Positions 16,984-25,229 of a stretch of 64,000 bases of DNA are shown in pieces. The translations under genes were made by a program, and so were the position numbers. The notes under the pieces were generated by a model. It did not search any database. It saw nothing but the letters and a program-made list of their open reading frames with translations, and was not told the origin of the DNA. Source of the DNA: Microbacterium sp. LCT-H2 (GTDB lineage Bacteria > Actinomycetota > Actinomycetes > Actinomycetales > Microbacteriaceae); contig NZ_MODW01000003.1 of the NCBI RefSeq assembly GCF_001866135.1, positions 310,001 to 374,000 on the forward strand. The letters are read 5' to 3'. Every line of letters starts with the position of its first letter. Within the stretch, counting starts at the first letter, position 1.

Positions 16984-17022
16984 ACGATGGCGCCCGGGAC
17001 GATGGCCCTCCAGGGGCTTGAC
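16984..17022 (-). promoter_or_regulatory. GTCAA-box promoter of the DUF6766 operon
   Basis: On the minus strand GTCAAGCCCCTG (17022-17011) is followed by the -10-like CATCGT (16989-16984), 33 nt from box start. It is arranged back to back with the cinA box, 12 bp away. Confidence 0.6.
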
Positions 17023-17034
17023 GCGGACGCCGTT

Positions 17035-17074
17035 GTCAATCCCCTGCGACTCGGCGCCGCCGGGTCCGTAGCGT
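17035..17074 (+). promoter_or_regulatory. GTCAA-box promoter of cinA-like gene
   Basis: GTCAATCCCCTG (17035-17046) followed by TAGCGT (17069-17074), 34 nt from box start. GAGAGGAGCG and the ATG follow within 28 bp. Confidence 0.65.
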
Positions 17075-17101
17075 AGGGGAACCGACGAGAGGAGCGCCCC
17101 G

Positions 17102-17611
17102 ATGACCGCACCGAACGAGACCCCCGACCTCGAACACCTGGGCGAGCTCGCCCGCAGTCGTGGTCTGCGCGTGAGCGTGGCGGAGTCGCTCACCTCCGGA
17201 CGCCTCGCGAACACGATCGGTGCGGGCGAGGGAGCCTCGGGCTGGTTCGCCGGCGGCATCGTCGCGTACTTCACGGAAGTCAAGGAGAGGGTGCTGGGAC
17301 TGACCCCGGGGACCGACCCGACCTCCGCCGCCTGCGCCGAGCAGCTCGCCAGCGGGGCGCGCGAGCTCTTCGACGCCGACATCTGCGTCTCGACGACCGG
17401 TGTGGGCGGACCGGGCCCCGAGGGCGGCCACCCCGCGGGGACGGTGTACCTCGGCTGGGCGACCGCCGACGACGCCGGGCACCGGAGGCTGGCCCTGACC
17501 GGCGACCCGGACGAGATCCTGTCCGCGAGCGTCGACGCCGCGGTGCGGCTGCTCGCCTTCCACGCCGAAGGGCTGCACCCGGCAGGTCCCCGGCGCACCG
17601 GGTCCGACTGA
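17102..17611 (+). CDS. pncC: CinA C-terminal domain protein (nicotinamide-nucleotide amidase)
   Basis: A 169-residue stand-alone CinA-C/PncC domain that deamidates NMN to NaMN in pyridine-nucleotide salvage. Seen: VSVAESLTSGRLANTIGAGEGASGWFAGGIVAYFTEVKERVLGL with the catalytic Ser of AESLT, and STTGVGGPGPEGGHPAGTVY. Length fits PncC rather than full CinA. Its promoter has a GTCAA box, suggesting stress or DNA-damage linkage. Convergent with the phosphonate operon, which ends 4 bp away. Confidence 0.85.
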   Translation: MTAPNETPDLEHLGELARSRGLRVSVAESLTSGRLANTIGAGEGASGWFAGGIVAYFTEVKERVLGLTPGTDPTSAACAEQLASGARELFDADICVSTTGVGGPGPEGGHPAGTVYLGWATADDAGHRRLALTGDPDEILSASVDAAVRLLAFHAEGLHPAGPRRTGSD

Positions 17612-17615
17612 GGGC

Positions 17616-18704
17616 TCAGCGCCCCGGCACCAGCCCCACCCGCAGCGGGGCGCTCGGCGCCGCGGCGTCCGTGAGGGCGGCGTCGATGTCGAGCAGCGGT
17701 CGCACGCTGCCCACGGCTTCGGCGAACGGATATGCGCGCCCGCGACCCGCGAGGAACGACGCCGCCGCCGCGAGGTCGTCGGCGCGGTAGTTGTGCACGC
17801 CGGCCACCGTGACGAGCCGGCGGACGAGATCCTCCGCGTCCAGCGGGACCGGTGCGGCCGGGAAGACGCTGCCGACGAGGACGACCGTGCCGCCGACGGC
17901 GACGCCGGCGAGGGCCTCCCCCACCGCATGCCCCGATGCCTCGATGACCACGTCCGGGTCGCGGTCGAGCGCGGTGGCCCCGAAACGGGAGGCGAAGGCC
18001 CGGCGATCGTCGTCCGGATCCCGGACCTCGACGACGGCACCCTGCTCGGCCGCGATCGCCGCGGCGCTGACCCCCACCAGTCCCGCGCCGTGGACGCGCA
18101 CCGCGGCGCCGTCGAGATCGATGTCGCGGGCGGCCCTCGCCACAGCGGCCCACGCGGTCGCCGTCGCGCAGCCGGCCGGAGCCAGCGCCGCGGCGGGCAG
18201 CGCCTCCGGCACGCGCACGATCGCGGTACCGGCCCGCAGCTGCACGTGGCTCGCGAACGCCCCGGCCAGGTCGCCGTGGGCGCCGACCCGGTCGTGGCCG
18301 TACTTGCCGAGGTCGCGGCACTTCTGCGTGAGGCCCCGCCGACAGCGGTCGCAGGTGCCGCACGACACCGTGACCGACCACACCACGCGGTCGCCGATGC
18401 GCAGCGGGGTGCCGTCCACCGCCTCCGCACCGTCGTCGCCCATCGCGATGACCCGCCCGACACTCTCGTGCCCGAGGACGAGAGGGGCGGGCGCGGGCCG
18501 CCGCCCCTGCACGGTGTGCACGTCCGATCCGCAGATCGTCGACATCTCCACCGCGACGAGCACGTCGCGGTCCCCGAGTGCGACCCCGGGGACCGCGATC
18601 GTCTCGTGCGGGTGGCCCTCGCCGATCCAGACCATCGCGGTGGCGGCGGGGCGCAGCGCGACGTCCCTCCGGTGACCGGGTGGGCGGATGAGCAGCGTTC
18701 CCAT
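17616..18704 (-). CDS. phosphonate-locus zinc-type alcohol dehydrogenase
   Basis: A 362-residue MDR-family dehydrogenase. Catalytic Zn ligands are in STICGSDVH and GHES; a structural-Zn Cys cluster is CGTCDRCRRGLTQKC. The Rossmann site is RVHGAGLVGVSAAAIAAEQG. It matches the type annotated as putative phosphonate catabolism alcohol dehydrogenase (TIGR03366). ATG at 18704 is chosen over an upstream frame that runs into the hydrolase gene. It is last in the operon; it may act on the acetaldehyde released by the hydrolase. Confidence 0.85.
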   Translation of the reverse strand: MGTLLIRPPGHRRDVALRPAATAMVWIGEGHPHETIAVPGVALGDRDVLVAVEMSTICGSDVHTVQGRRPAPAPLVLGHESVGRVIAMGDDGAEAVDGTPLRIGDRVVWSVTVSCGTCDRCRRGLTQKCRDLGKYGHDRVGAHGDLAGAFASHVQLRAGTAIVRVPEALPAAALAPAGCATATAWAAVARAARDIDLDGAAVRVHGAGLVGVSAAAIAAEQGAVVEVRDPDDDRRAFASRFGATALDRDPDVVIEASGHAVGEALAGVAVGGTVVLVGSVFPAAPVPLDAEDLVRRLVTVAGVHNYRADDLAAAASFLAGRGRAYPFAEAVGSVRPLLDIDAALTDAAAPSAPLRVGLVPGR

Positions 18705-18714
18705 GACCCGACCC

Positions 18715-19422
18715 TCAGACGGAGGCGACGGCAGGAAGGAGTTCGCGCTGGGCCAGAGCCCCACGCAGAGCCGTGACGTCGGAGAGCACGGCGTGGGCCC
18801 CGGCTCCGCTCAGGGCCGCCCGGTCGTGCGCCCCGGTGAGCACGCCCGCCACGAAGCCGGCACCCGCACGGCGGCCCGACGCGACGTCGCTCACGGTGTC
18901 GCCGGCGACGGCGACGGCCTGCACCGCGGATGCTCCCGTGCGCAGAAGGGCGGTGAGGACGAGGTCGGGCGCGGGGCGTCCGCGGCCGGCATCGACCGGG
19001 GAGAGCGCGAGGTCGACGAGTCCTCCCCACCCGAGCCCGTCGATGAGCGCCTGTCGCGTGACCGGAGCGAATCCGGTGGTGAGGACGACGGTCAGCCCCG
19101 CGTCCTTCAGCCCCTGGATCGCGTCCGCCGCTCCAGGGATCTCCGCGACGCCGCTCTCGGCGACGATCTCGGCGTATGCGGTCTCGAACGCCGCGGTGGC
19201 CTGCCGCGCCGCGCTCGCATCGCTGCCCGCGAGATGGAGGAAGACGTCGAACTTGGACTGCCCCATCGTCTCCCTGACGTAGCCCAGGGCGTCTTCCCAG
19301 GGCAGCCGCGCAGCGACGCCGGTGCGCTCGGCGGCGCGCTGGAACGCCTGCTCCACCACGCCGTCATCCACGACGGTGGTGCCGGCCATGTCGAGGACGA
19401 CGAGTTCGATCGGAGTGGTCAT
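18715..19422 (-). CDS. phosphonatase-like HAD hydrolase
   Basis: A 235-residue HAD enzyme. VVLDMAGTTVVDDG matches the PhnX nucleophile loop (Asp11), and Lys57 in ETMGQSKFDV sits where PhnX has its Schiff-base lysine (MGxxK). Later motifs are VVLTTGFAPVTR and VAGDTVSDVASG. It therefore probably splits phosphonoacetaldehyde to acetaldehyde and phosphate. TIGR03351-type proteins share this layout. It overlaps the FAD oxidase gene by 4 bp. No PhnW transaminase gene is nearby. Confidence 0.85.
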   Translation of the reverse strand: MTTPIELVVLDMAGTTVVDDGVVEQAFQRAAERTGVAARLPWEDALGYVRETMGQSKFDVFLHLAGSDASAARQATAAFETAYAEIVAESGVAEIPGAADAIQGLKDAGLTVVLTTGFAPVTRQALIDGLGWGGLVDLALSPVDAGRGRPAPDLVLTALLRTGASAVQAVAVAGDTVSDVASGRRAGAGFVAGVLTGAHDRAALSGAGAHAVLSDVTALRGALAQRELLPAVASV

Positions 19423-20558
19423 GGTGTTCCTTCCAGAGCAGGGGTGCCGCCGAGGGCGGTGGTGAAGTTCAGGTCGGCGAGCCCGAGGCCGCAGGTCATG
19501 CCGATGCCGGTGGTCGCGGCGAGCACGAGGGCACCGTCATCTCCGCGGTCGACGAGGAACTCGCCGGGGGCTTTCGCGTACACGCCCTGCCAGCGCTCGA
19601 TCACCCGAGGCGCCGTCCCCTCGAAGAGGGCTTCGGCCTCATCGAGGAACGCGGTGAAGGCGGCTTCCGGCTGGAACGGCGAGGGGGCCGCGTCGGTGAC
19701 GTGCGAGTCGCCGAGGATGAGCGTGCCGTCCGGCATCTGCGTGTACATCTGGTTGAGATCGAGGGCCGCGAGGTCGGGGCGTTCGGCGTGCAGGCGCTCG
19801 CGGAGGGTGCGGGCCTCGGGGCTGTCGGCGAACCTCCCGTACCGGATGAGGGACCAGCCGGTCAGCAGGGGCGCGGTCAACGGTCGAGGGAAGGAGACGG
19901 CCGCCCGCATCATGTCCAGCGCACAGCGCACCACCCCGTGCCGTTCCGCGATCTCGGGAAGCAGCTGGTCGATGTCATGATTCACGGCTACGACCACCGC
20001 CCCGGTGTCGATCGCCCCGCGCGTGGTCTCCACCCGTCCCGCGCCGAGGGCCGTCACGGCGGTGCGGAAGCGGAATTCGACGCCCTGGGCTGTCAGGTAG
20101 CGCACGATCGCGGTCGCCGCCGTGCGCGGGTCCGTCTGCAGGTCGGCCTCGATGAGGGCACCACCGACGAGCCCGTCCCGGCGCAGCGGCGCACGGCGGA
20201 GGAGCTCGGCGGCCTCCAGCATCCGGATGCCGCCGTCCTGCGCCGCCGCGGAGAGCACGGCGAGCTCGTCCTCGTGGCGCGCGGCCACGAGGGTGCCCGA
20301 CTCGCGGAGCCAGAACCCCGCGTCGCGGGCGAGCTGCAGCCAGAGCTCACGGGACGCATCCGCGTACCGCCGTGCCTCTCCGCCCTGCGCGCCGATGCAG
20401 AGGTGGCCGAAGTTGCGGATCGTGGCGCCGGTCGGGGCGGCGCTGCGCTCGACGACGACGACCCGGAGCCCGCGGCGCACGGCGGCGAAGGCGGCGCCGA
20501 GACCGACGATGCCGGCCCCCACCACGACGAGGTCGGGATTCTGCTTCGCCCCGGTCAT
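19419..20558 (-). CDS. FAD-dependent oxidoreductase of phosphonate locus
   Basis: A 379-residue DAO-type flavoenzyme. The FAD dinucleotide motif is LVVVGAGIVGLGAAFAAVRRG; ATIRNFGHLCIG and TTGIGMTCGLGLADL are family stretches of TIGR03364 proteins. Related enzymes oxidise N-methylated 2-aminoethylphosphonate to phosphonoacetaldehyde, which would feed the next gene product. ATG at 20558 overlaps the permease stop. Substrate assignment is inference from context. Confidence 0.85.
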   Translation of the reverse strand: MTGAKQNPDLVVVGAGIVGLGAAFAAVRRGLRVVVVERSAAPTGATIRNFGHLCIGAQGGEARRYADASRELWLQLARDAGFWLRESGTLVAARHEDELAVLSAAAQDGGIRMLEAAELLRRAPLRRDGLVGGALIEADLQTDPRTAATAIVRYLTAQGVEFRFRTAVTALGAGRVETTRGAIDTGAVVVAVNHDIDQLLPEIAERHGVVRCALDMMRAAVSFPRPLTAPLLTGWSLIRYGRFADSPEARTLRERLHAERPDLAALDLNQMYTQMPDGTLILGDSHVTDAAPSPFQPEAAFTAFLDEAEALFEGTAPRVIERWQGVYAKAPGEFLVDRGDDGALVLAATTGIGMTCGLGLADLNFTTALGGTPALEGTP

Positions 20559-22324
20559 CGGAACACCTTCCTCATCCACATCGCGAGCCCCTCGACCGCG
20601 AGCACGGTGACGAGGATCATCAGGACGATCGCGGTGACGGTCTCGTAGCGCGAACCCTGGCTGGCGTTCAGCAGGTAGTAGCCGACCCCGCCGCCGCCGA
20701 CGATGCCGAGGATCGTGGCCGCGCGGATGTTGGTGTCGAGCATGTAGAAGCTGTGCCCGATGAGGGCTCGGGTGCCCTGTGTCAGCGTGGCCGACGTGTA
20801 CGTCTGCATCCGTGTGGCGCCCACCGCCCGCAGCGCGCGCTCGGGCCCGCGGTCGACCTCCTCGAAGGAGTCGGCGATGAGCTTGCCGAGCAAACCGATC
20901 CCGCCGATCGCGAGCGCGATGACGCCGGCCTGCGCGCCGAGACCCGTGATGACGACGAGGACGATGGCGAGGATCAGCTCGGGGATGCCGCGGATGCCGA
21001 CGAGCAGCAGACGGGCGGTGCCGCGCCCTGCGGCATGCGGGGCCACGTTGCGCGCGGCGAACGAGCCGAGCAGCAGCGAGGGCAGGAGGGTGAGGACGGT
21101 GGCGGCGAGCGCGATGGCGACGGTCTCCCGCATGGCCTCCAGCATCGCGACCGTGTCGTAGCTGCCGAACGACGGCGGCCAGAAACGGGCGGCGACGTCG
21201 GGCAGCTTCGCCCAGAAGGTGAACAGGTCGGACCAGGTGATCTGGCTCACGACGACACTGCCGACCACGACGAGGACCGCGACGATCCCGGCGGCGGTGT
21301 GGCGCATGCGTTGCGCGGTCCACGGACGACGCACCGCGGTCTCCGGGCTCGCCGCCCACGCCGGGCGGCCGTCGGCGGGCGCCTGCGACCGCCGAGGCAG
21401 GCGCGGGTGCACGATGCGGTCCATCCACGACCGGGTGTGCTTCTGCTCGCCGAGCATCGCGCCGCGCACCGTGCTCGAGACGATCTCCATCACGATGCAG
21501 AGCACGAAGATCACCAGCGCGATCCCGAGCCCCTTGCCGTAGTTCAGCGCCTTGAACGCATACGACATCTCGAGCCCGAGGCCGGCGACGCCCACGTAGC
21601 CGAGCACGACGCTCCCGCGCAGATTGATGTCGTTGCGGTGCAGCACGGTGGCCACCCAGCTCGGCAGCACCTGCGGGAGGATGCCCGCGGTGAACTCCTG
21701 GAGCTTCGAGCCACCGGCGGCGCGGATCGCGAGACGCGGCCCTTCGTCGATCTGCTCGATGGCATCCGCGAACATCTTGGAGATCATGCCGATCGAGTGG
21801 ATGCCGATGGCGAGGATGCCCGGCAGCGTGCCGAGCGAGAACATGAGCACGAACGCCATGGCCAGCACGACGTCCGGCAGGGCGCGGGTGAGGACGCCGA
21901 GGAACCGGGCGGCCGCGCGCCACCCGGCGCCCGGGGTGGTGTTGGCGGCGGCGAGGAAGGCGAGGGGCACGGAGAGCACGGCCGCCAGCAGCGTGCCGAC
22001 GAGCACGAGGCCCACGGTCAGGGCGATGAGCCAGGCGAGGTCGGCCGGCGCCGGGAAGGAGAGTCCGCCGACCCGGGCGAGGAAGTTCTCCGCGTTGCCC
22101 CAGCTCTGCACCATCGCGGGGATCGAGATGCCCACATCGCGCACCGCGAGGATCCCGAGCACGACGAGGACGACGAGGGTGAGGCCGGCGGCGATGCGCT
22201 CCGCCGAGAGCGTCCGCTTGGGCGCGCGCTCCGCGACGCTCCCCCTTCGCTGGTTCGCTGCGCCGCCTCCGTGGGTCGCTGAGCCTGTCGAAGCGCCCCG
22301 CGTCGAGGCTTCCACCGCCGTCAT
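20555..22324 (-). CDS. phnE: fused phosphonate ABC permease (PhnE-PhnE)
   Basis: A 589-residue permease made of two PhnE-like BPD transmembrane domains (about 45-320 and 335-589), each with the EAA loop region (ADAIEQIDEGPRLAIRAAGG; ADSFEEVDRGPERALRAVGA). Usual PhnE proteins are half this length, so the heterodimer is fused. The N-terminal 40 residues are Ser/Gly/Ala-rich and include an in-frame dispersed repeat encoding ASTGSAT. It is coupled by ATGA to phnC upstream and to the oxidase downstream. Confidence 0.9.
   Translation of the reverse strand: MTAVEASTRGASTGSATHGGGAANQRRGSVAERAPKRTLSAERIAAGLTLVVLVVLGILAVRDVGISIPAMVQSWGNAENFLARVGGLSFPAPADLAWLIALTVGLVLVGTLLAAVLSVPLAFLAAANTTPGAGWRAAARFLGVLTRALPDVVLAMAFVLMFSLGTLPGILAIGIHSIGMISKMFADAIEQIDEGPRLAIRAAGGSKLQEFTAGILPQVLPSWVATVLHRNDINLRGSVVLGYVGVAGLGLEMSYAFKALNYGKGLGIALVIFVLCIVMEIVSSTVRGAMLGEQKHTRSWMDRIVHPRLPRRSQAPADGRPAWAASPETAVRRPWTAQRMRHTAAGIVAVLVVVGSVVVSQITWSDLFTFWAKLPDVAARFWPPSFGSYDTVAMLEAMRETVAIALAATVLTLLPSLLLGSFAARNVAPHAAGRGTARLLLVGIRGIPELILAIVLVVITGLGAQAGVIALAIGGIGLLGKLIADSFEEVDRGPERALRAVGATRMQTYTSATLTQGTRALIGHSFYMLDTNIRAATILGIVGGGGVGYYLLNASQGSRYETVTAIVLMILVTVLAVEGLAMWMRKVFR
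22272..22293. repeat. dispersed CTTCGACAGGCTCAG repeat inside phnE
   Basis: On the minus strand CTTCGACAGGCTCAGCGACC encodes part of the PhnE N-terminal tail (STGSAT). The same unit occurs at 31122 and, with one change, at 35743. Confidence 0.65.
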
Positions 22325-23148
22325 GACGCCGCCACCGTGGTCACGGCATCGACGAGCTCCACCTGCACGGCGCGGATCTCGGCCGTGGTCGTCGCGACGC
22401 GGCCGTAGATCTCCATCACCTCGGCCTTGGTGAGTCCGTCCGTCGGAGTGTCCAGGACGACTTCGCCGTGCCGGAGCCCGACGATCCGGTCGGCCCAGCT
22501 GATCGCGAGGTCGACCTGGTGCAGGCTGCACACGACGGTGAGTCCTTCGTCGGCGGCGATCTCGCGGATGAGGGCCATCACCTGCTCGCTCGACTCCGGG
22601 TCGAGGGAGGCGACGGGCTCGTCGGCCAGGAGGATCGCCGGCTTCTGCATGAGGGCCCTGGCGATGGCCACGCGCTGCTGCTGGCCACCGGACAGGGTGT
22701 CGCTGCGCTGGTAGGCGCGGTCGAGGAGGCCGACGCGGTCGAGGTGCTCCAGCGCGGTCAGCTTCGCCGCGCGGGGGTAGCTCCACAGCCCGAGCCGCGG
22801 GCCGCGCATCCGCGAGAGCGACCCGGTCAGCACGTTCTCGAGAACGGTCAGCGATGGTACGAGCTCGAACTGCTGGAAGATGAAGCCCACGCTGCTGCGG
22901 AGCTGTCGCAGCGCCCGGCCCTTCATCGAAGGCACGGACGCGCCGAGCACCTCGACGGACCCGGAGCTGGGCAGCTCCAGGCCGTCGAGATGCCGCAGCA
23001 GCGTGGACTTGCCGGAACCGGAGAGCCCGAGCAGCACGACGATCTCTCCCCGCGCCACCTCGAGCGTGACGTCCTTGAGGGCGGTGGTGCTGCCGAAGGT
23101 CTTCGTGACGCCGGCGAGGCGGATGAGGGTGTCGGATGCCGCGGTCAT
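22321..23148 (-). CDS. phnC: phosphonate ABC transporter ATP-binding protein
   Basis: A 275-residue ATPase with Walker A GLSGSGKST, Q-loop FIFQQFELVPSLTVLENV, signature LSGGQQQR, Walker B ILLADEP and switch His in SLHQVDLA. The family insertions LSRMRGPRLGLWSY are typical of PhnC. ATG at 23148 has ACAGGAGAAGCC before it. It energises the fused PhnE permease with PhnD as binding protein. Confidence 0.95.
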   Translation of the reverse strand: MTAASDTLIRLAGVTKTFGSTTALKDVTLEVARGEIVVLLGLSGSGKSTLLRHLDGLELPSSGSVEVLGASVPSMKGRALRQLRSSVGFIFQQFELVPSLTVLENVLTGSLSRMRGPRLGLWSYPRAAKLTALEHLDRVGLLDRAYQRSDTLSGGQQQRVAIARALMQKPAILLADEPVASLDPESSEQVMALIREIAADEGLTVVCSLHQVDLAISWADRIVGLRHGEVVLDTPTDGLTKAEVMEIYGRVATTTAEIRAVQVELVDAVTTVAAS

Positions 23149-23176
23149 GGCTTCTCCTGTCGTCAGGCGCGGGGCG

Positions 23177-24100
23177 TCAGCCCTGGCACTGCTCGGCGTC
23201 AGTCTCGGCGCAGATGTCGCGGATGAGGTCGTAGTACGCGTCGTCCACCGGCTTAGTGGCGAAGAACACGCTGCGGAACGCGTCGGAGTCCGCGCTGTCG
23301 ATGCCCGCCGCGATGATGTCGTCGATGGTGACCTCGCCGAGGGCGTCGACGAGCTGCTTCGCCACGTCGTCCGGCAGCGACGACGAGTAGACGAGCGGAG
23401 CACCCGGGACCATAGTCTCGGCGATGACCTTCACCTTGTCGGACTTCTCGACCTCGGAGTCCTCGGCGAAGCCGGCCTCGCACTCGACGCCCTCGCCGAC
23501 CTTCTGCACGCTCACGTCGTGCTTGCCCGCGAACACGGGCGTGATGTCGGTCTTCGGGTCGACGCCCGCCTCGAGGAGGTTGTACGACGGGAAGAGGTAG
23601 CCGGAGGTGGACGAGGGGTCCACGAAGCAGACCTTCTTGCCCGCGAAGTCCTCGAGGCTGGAGATGTCGCTGTCCGCCGGCACGATCGCCTGCGAGTAGT
23701 AGCCGGGCTCCTGGCCCTCCTCGGTCACGATGGAGGAGATCGGGGTGAGCTTCGCGCCGTTGTTGGTCGCGGTGACGTAGGTGAACCCCGAGAACGAGGC
23801 GACGTCGACCTTGCCGGCGACGGCGGCCTCGATGAGCGCGGCGTAGTCGGTCGACTCGTGGTACTCGACGCTCTTGCCGGTGACCTCGGCGATGTAGTCC
23901 ATGAGCGGCTGGTAGTTCGTCTCGGTGTCCACCGAGTCGGGGACGACGCCGAAGACGAGGGTGTTCTCGTCCACGGCGAATCCACCGGCGGACTGTGCGT
24001 CGCCAGGGGCGTCGGTGGCATCGGCCGATCCGGAACAGGCGGCGAGGCCGAACGCGAGGATCGCAGCGCCGGCGAGGGCGGGGAGAGCGCGGAGCTTCAT
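23177..24100 (-). CDS. phnD: phosphonate/phosphite-type substrate-binding lipoprotein
   Basis: A 307-residue binding protein with a lipoprotein signal (LAFGLAAC, lipid on Cys22). Motifs FGVVPDSVDTETNYQPLMDYI, SFSGFTYVTATNNG and CFVDPSSTSGYLFPS match the PhnD family. It delivers phosphonate to PhnE/PhnC. The following gene starts 28 bp downstream. Its promoter region contains an A/T-rich GntR-like site that overlaps a possible TATACA -10. Confidence 0.92.
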   Translation of the reverse strand: MKLRALPALAGAAILAFGLAACSGSADATDAPGDAQSAGGFAVDENTLVFGVVPDSVDTETNYQPLMDYIAEVTGKSVEYHESTDYAALIEAAVAGKVDVASFSGFTYVTATNNGAKLTPISSIVTEEGQEPGYYSQAIVPADSDISSLEDFAGKKVCFVDPSSTSGYLFPSYNLLEAGVDPKTDITPVFAGKHDVSVQKVGEGVECEAGFAEDSEVEKSDKVKVIAETMVPGAPLVYSSSLPDDVAKQLVDALGEVTIDDIIAAGIDSADSDAFRSVFFATKPVDDAYYDLIRDICAETDAEQCQG

Positions 24101-24160
24101 GAGGACCTTTCAGGGTGGGAGGAGTGATCCAGGGACGACTCTCCCAGCCCTCGGGCCGAC

Positions 24161-24172
24161 ATGTATACCTAT
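24161..24172. promoter_or_regulatory. possible GntR operator upstream of phnD
   Basis: ATGTATACCTAT lies 61 bp upstream of the phnD ATG and resembles the sequence ATGTACCTAT at 24261 before the regulator gene. It overlaps a TATACA that could be the phnD -10 on the minus strand. Shared sites suggest that the GntR protein controls both transcripts. Confidence 0.4.
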
Positions 24173-24258
24173 CTCGGAAGAGTTCAGGCGGCGTTCACCC
24201 GCGATTCTCTTGGATGAACGGCCCTACAACACGGGGACTCCGGGAGCGGCAGACGAAG

Positions 24259-24270
24259 TAATGTACCTAT
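24259..24270 (+). promoter_or_regulatory. -10 and operator-like site of the GntR gene
   Basis: TAATGT (24259-24264) ends six bases before the GTG start, so the transcript probably begins at or near the start codon (leaderless). The overlapping ATGTACCTAT repeats the phnD-side site. Confidence 0.4.
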
Positions 24271-25014
24271 GTGGCCGAACCTGTGTACACCCAGATCGCC
24301 GACGACCTGCGCGCGCGGATCGTCGACGGCACGCTCCGGCCCGGCGACGACGTACCCACGGAGGCGGAGCTCGCGGAGCGCTGGCACACGTCGCGGGGTC
24401 CGATCCGCAACGCGCTGGCGGCCCTCCGCGCCGAGGGGTTGATCGAGACCGGTCGGGGGCGCCCTGCCCGCGTGGTGGCGCGCAAGGCGAATCAGGCGGT
24501 CGACGTCTCGGTCCCGTTCACCCGCTGGGCGCGGGATCTCGGCGTCACGCCGGGCGCGCAGACGCAGGAGTTGAGCCTGCGACGCGCGGGCGATCTCGGA
24601 CCGGCACTGGGCGTCGGACCCGACGACACGATCGTGAGCGTGGTACGACTGCGGCTGCTCGACGGGCGGCCGACCATGCTGGAGCGCCTGGCCTACACCG
24701 AGGACGTCGGGCGCCGGCTGTTCGAGGTGGACCTCGACGAGGTGTCGATCACCGAGCACCTCGCGTCGGTCGGACACCCGATCGTCACCCTGCAGCACGT
24801 GATCGATGCCGTGGCCGCCGATGATCAGGACTCGGCGCTTCTGCGCGTGCCTCGCGGCACGCCCATCCTGCGGCTGACGCGGACGTCCAGGGACGCGGAG
24901 GGGCGCATCTTCGAAGCGTCGGAAGACCGCTACCTCAGTGAGGTGGTGCGCTTCACGGTGGCGGCGTCCGGGAGATCGACGGACGGGCACTTCATGAGAG
25001 CGGTGGGCGGATGA
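24271..25014 (+). CDS. GntR/HutC-family regulator of phosphonate genes
   Basis: A 247-residue regulator. The winged helix (about 5-72: TQIADDLRARIVDGTLRPGDDVPTEAELAERWHTSRGPIRNALAAL) precedes a UTRA-type effector domain (DDTIVSVVRLRLLDGRPTMLER...RTSRDAEGRIFEASEDRYL). It is divergent from phnD, as PhnF-type regulators often are. GTG at 24271 appears leaderless. It probably senses a phosphonate or phosphate-linked ligand. Confidence 0.88.
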   Translation: MAEPVYTQIADDLRARIVDGTLRPGDDVPTEAELAERWHTSRGPIRNALAALRAEGLIETGRGRPARVVARKANQAVDVSVPFTRWARDLGVTPGAQTQELSLRRAGDLGPALGVGPDDTIVSVVRLRLLDGRPTMLERLAYTEDVGRRLFEVDLDEVSITEHLASVGHPIVTLQHVIDAVAADDQDSALLRVPRGTPILRLTRTSRDAEGRIFEASEDRYLSEVVRFTVAASGRSTDGHFMRAVGG

Positions 25015-25036
25015 GACCCGGAGACAGATTCGCGAC

Positions 25037-25079
25037 CGCGGGCGCGGGAGTCTAAGAAGCCAGAAAGATCGCGCCCGCG
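25037..25079. terminator. hairpin after GntR gene
   Basis: Perfect 10-bp arms CGCGGGCGCG and CGCGCCCGCG separated by 23 nt, 22 bp downstream of the GntR stop. It likely ends that transcript. The rest of the 215-bp gap holds a second hairpin but no gene. Confidence 0.5.
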
Positions 25080-25166
25080 ATCGCAGCGCTGGGGACGCTT
25101 TATCTGGGGAGCCTTCAGGATATGTCGGCTCCGCGCGGCCGCTGAAGTGCCGAATGTCGAGACACT

Positions 25167-25184
25167 CGTAGACTTTCGTCTACG
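25167..25184. terminator. hairpin after histidine kinase gene
   Basis: CGTAGAC-TTTC-GTCTACG, flanked by GAGAC and GTCTC that extend the pairing past a small bulge. It lies 45 bp beyond the kinase stop on the minus strand. Confidence 0.55.
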
Positions 25185-25229
25185 GTCTCAGGCCCGGGAT
25201 CACGGGCTTCATCTCAGGATACGCGGGGC

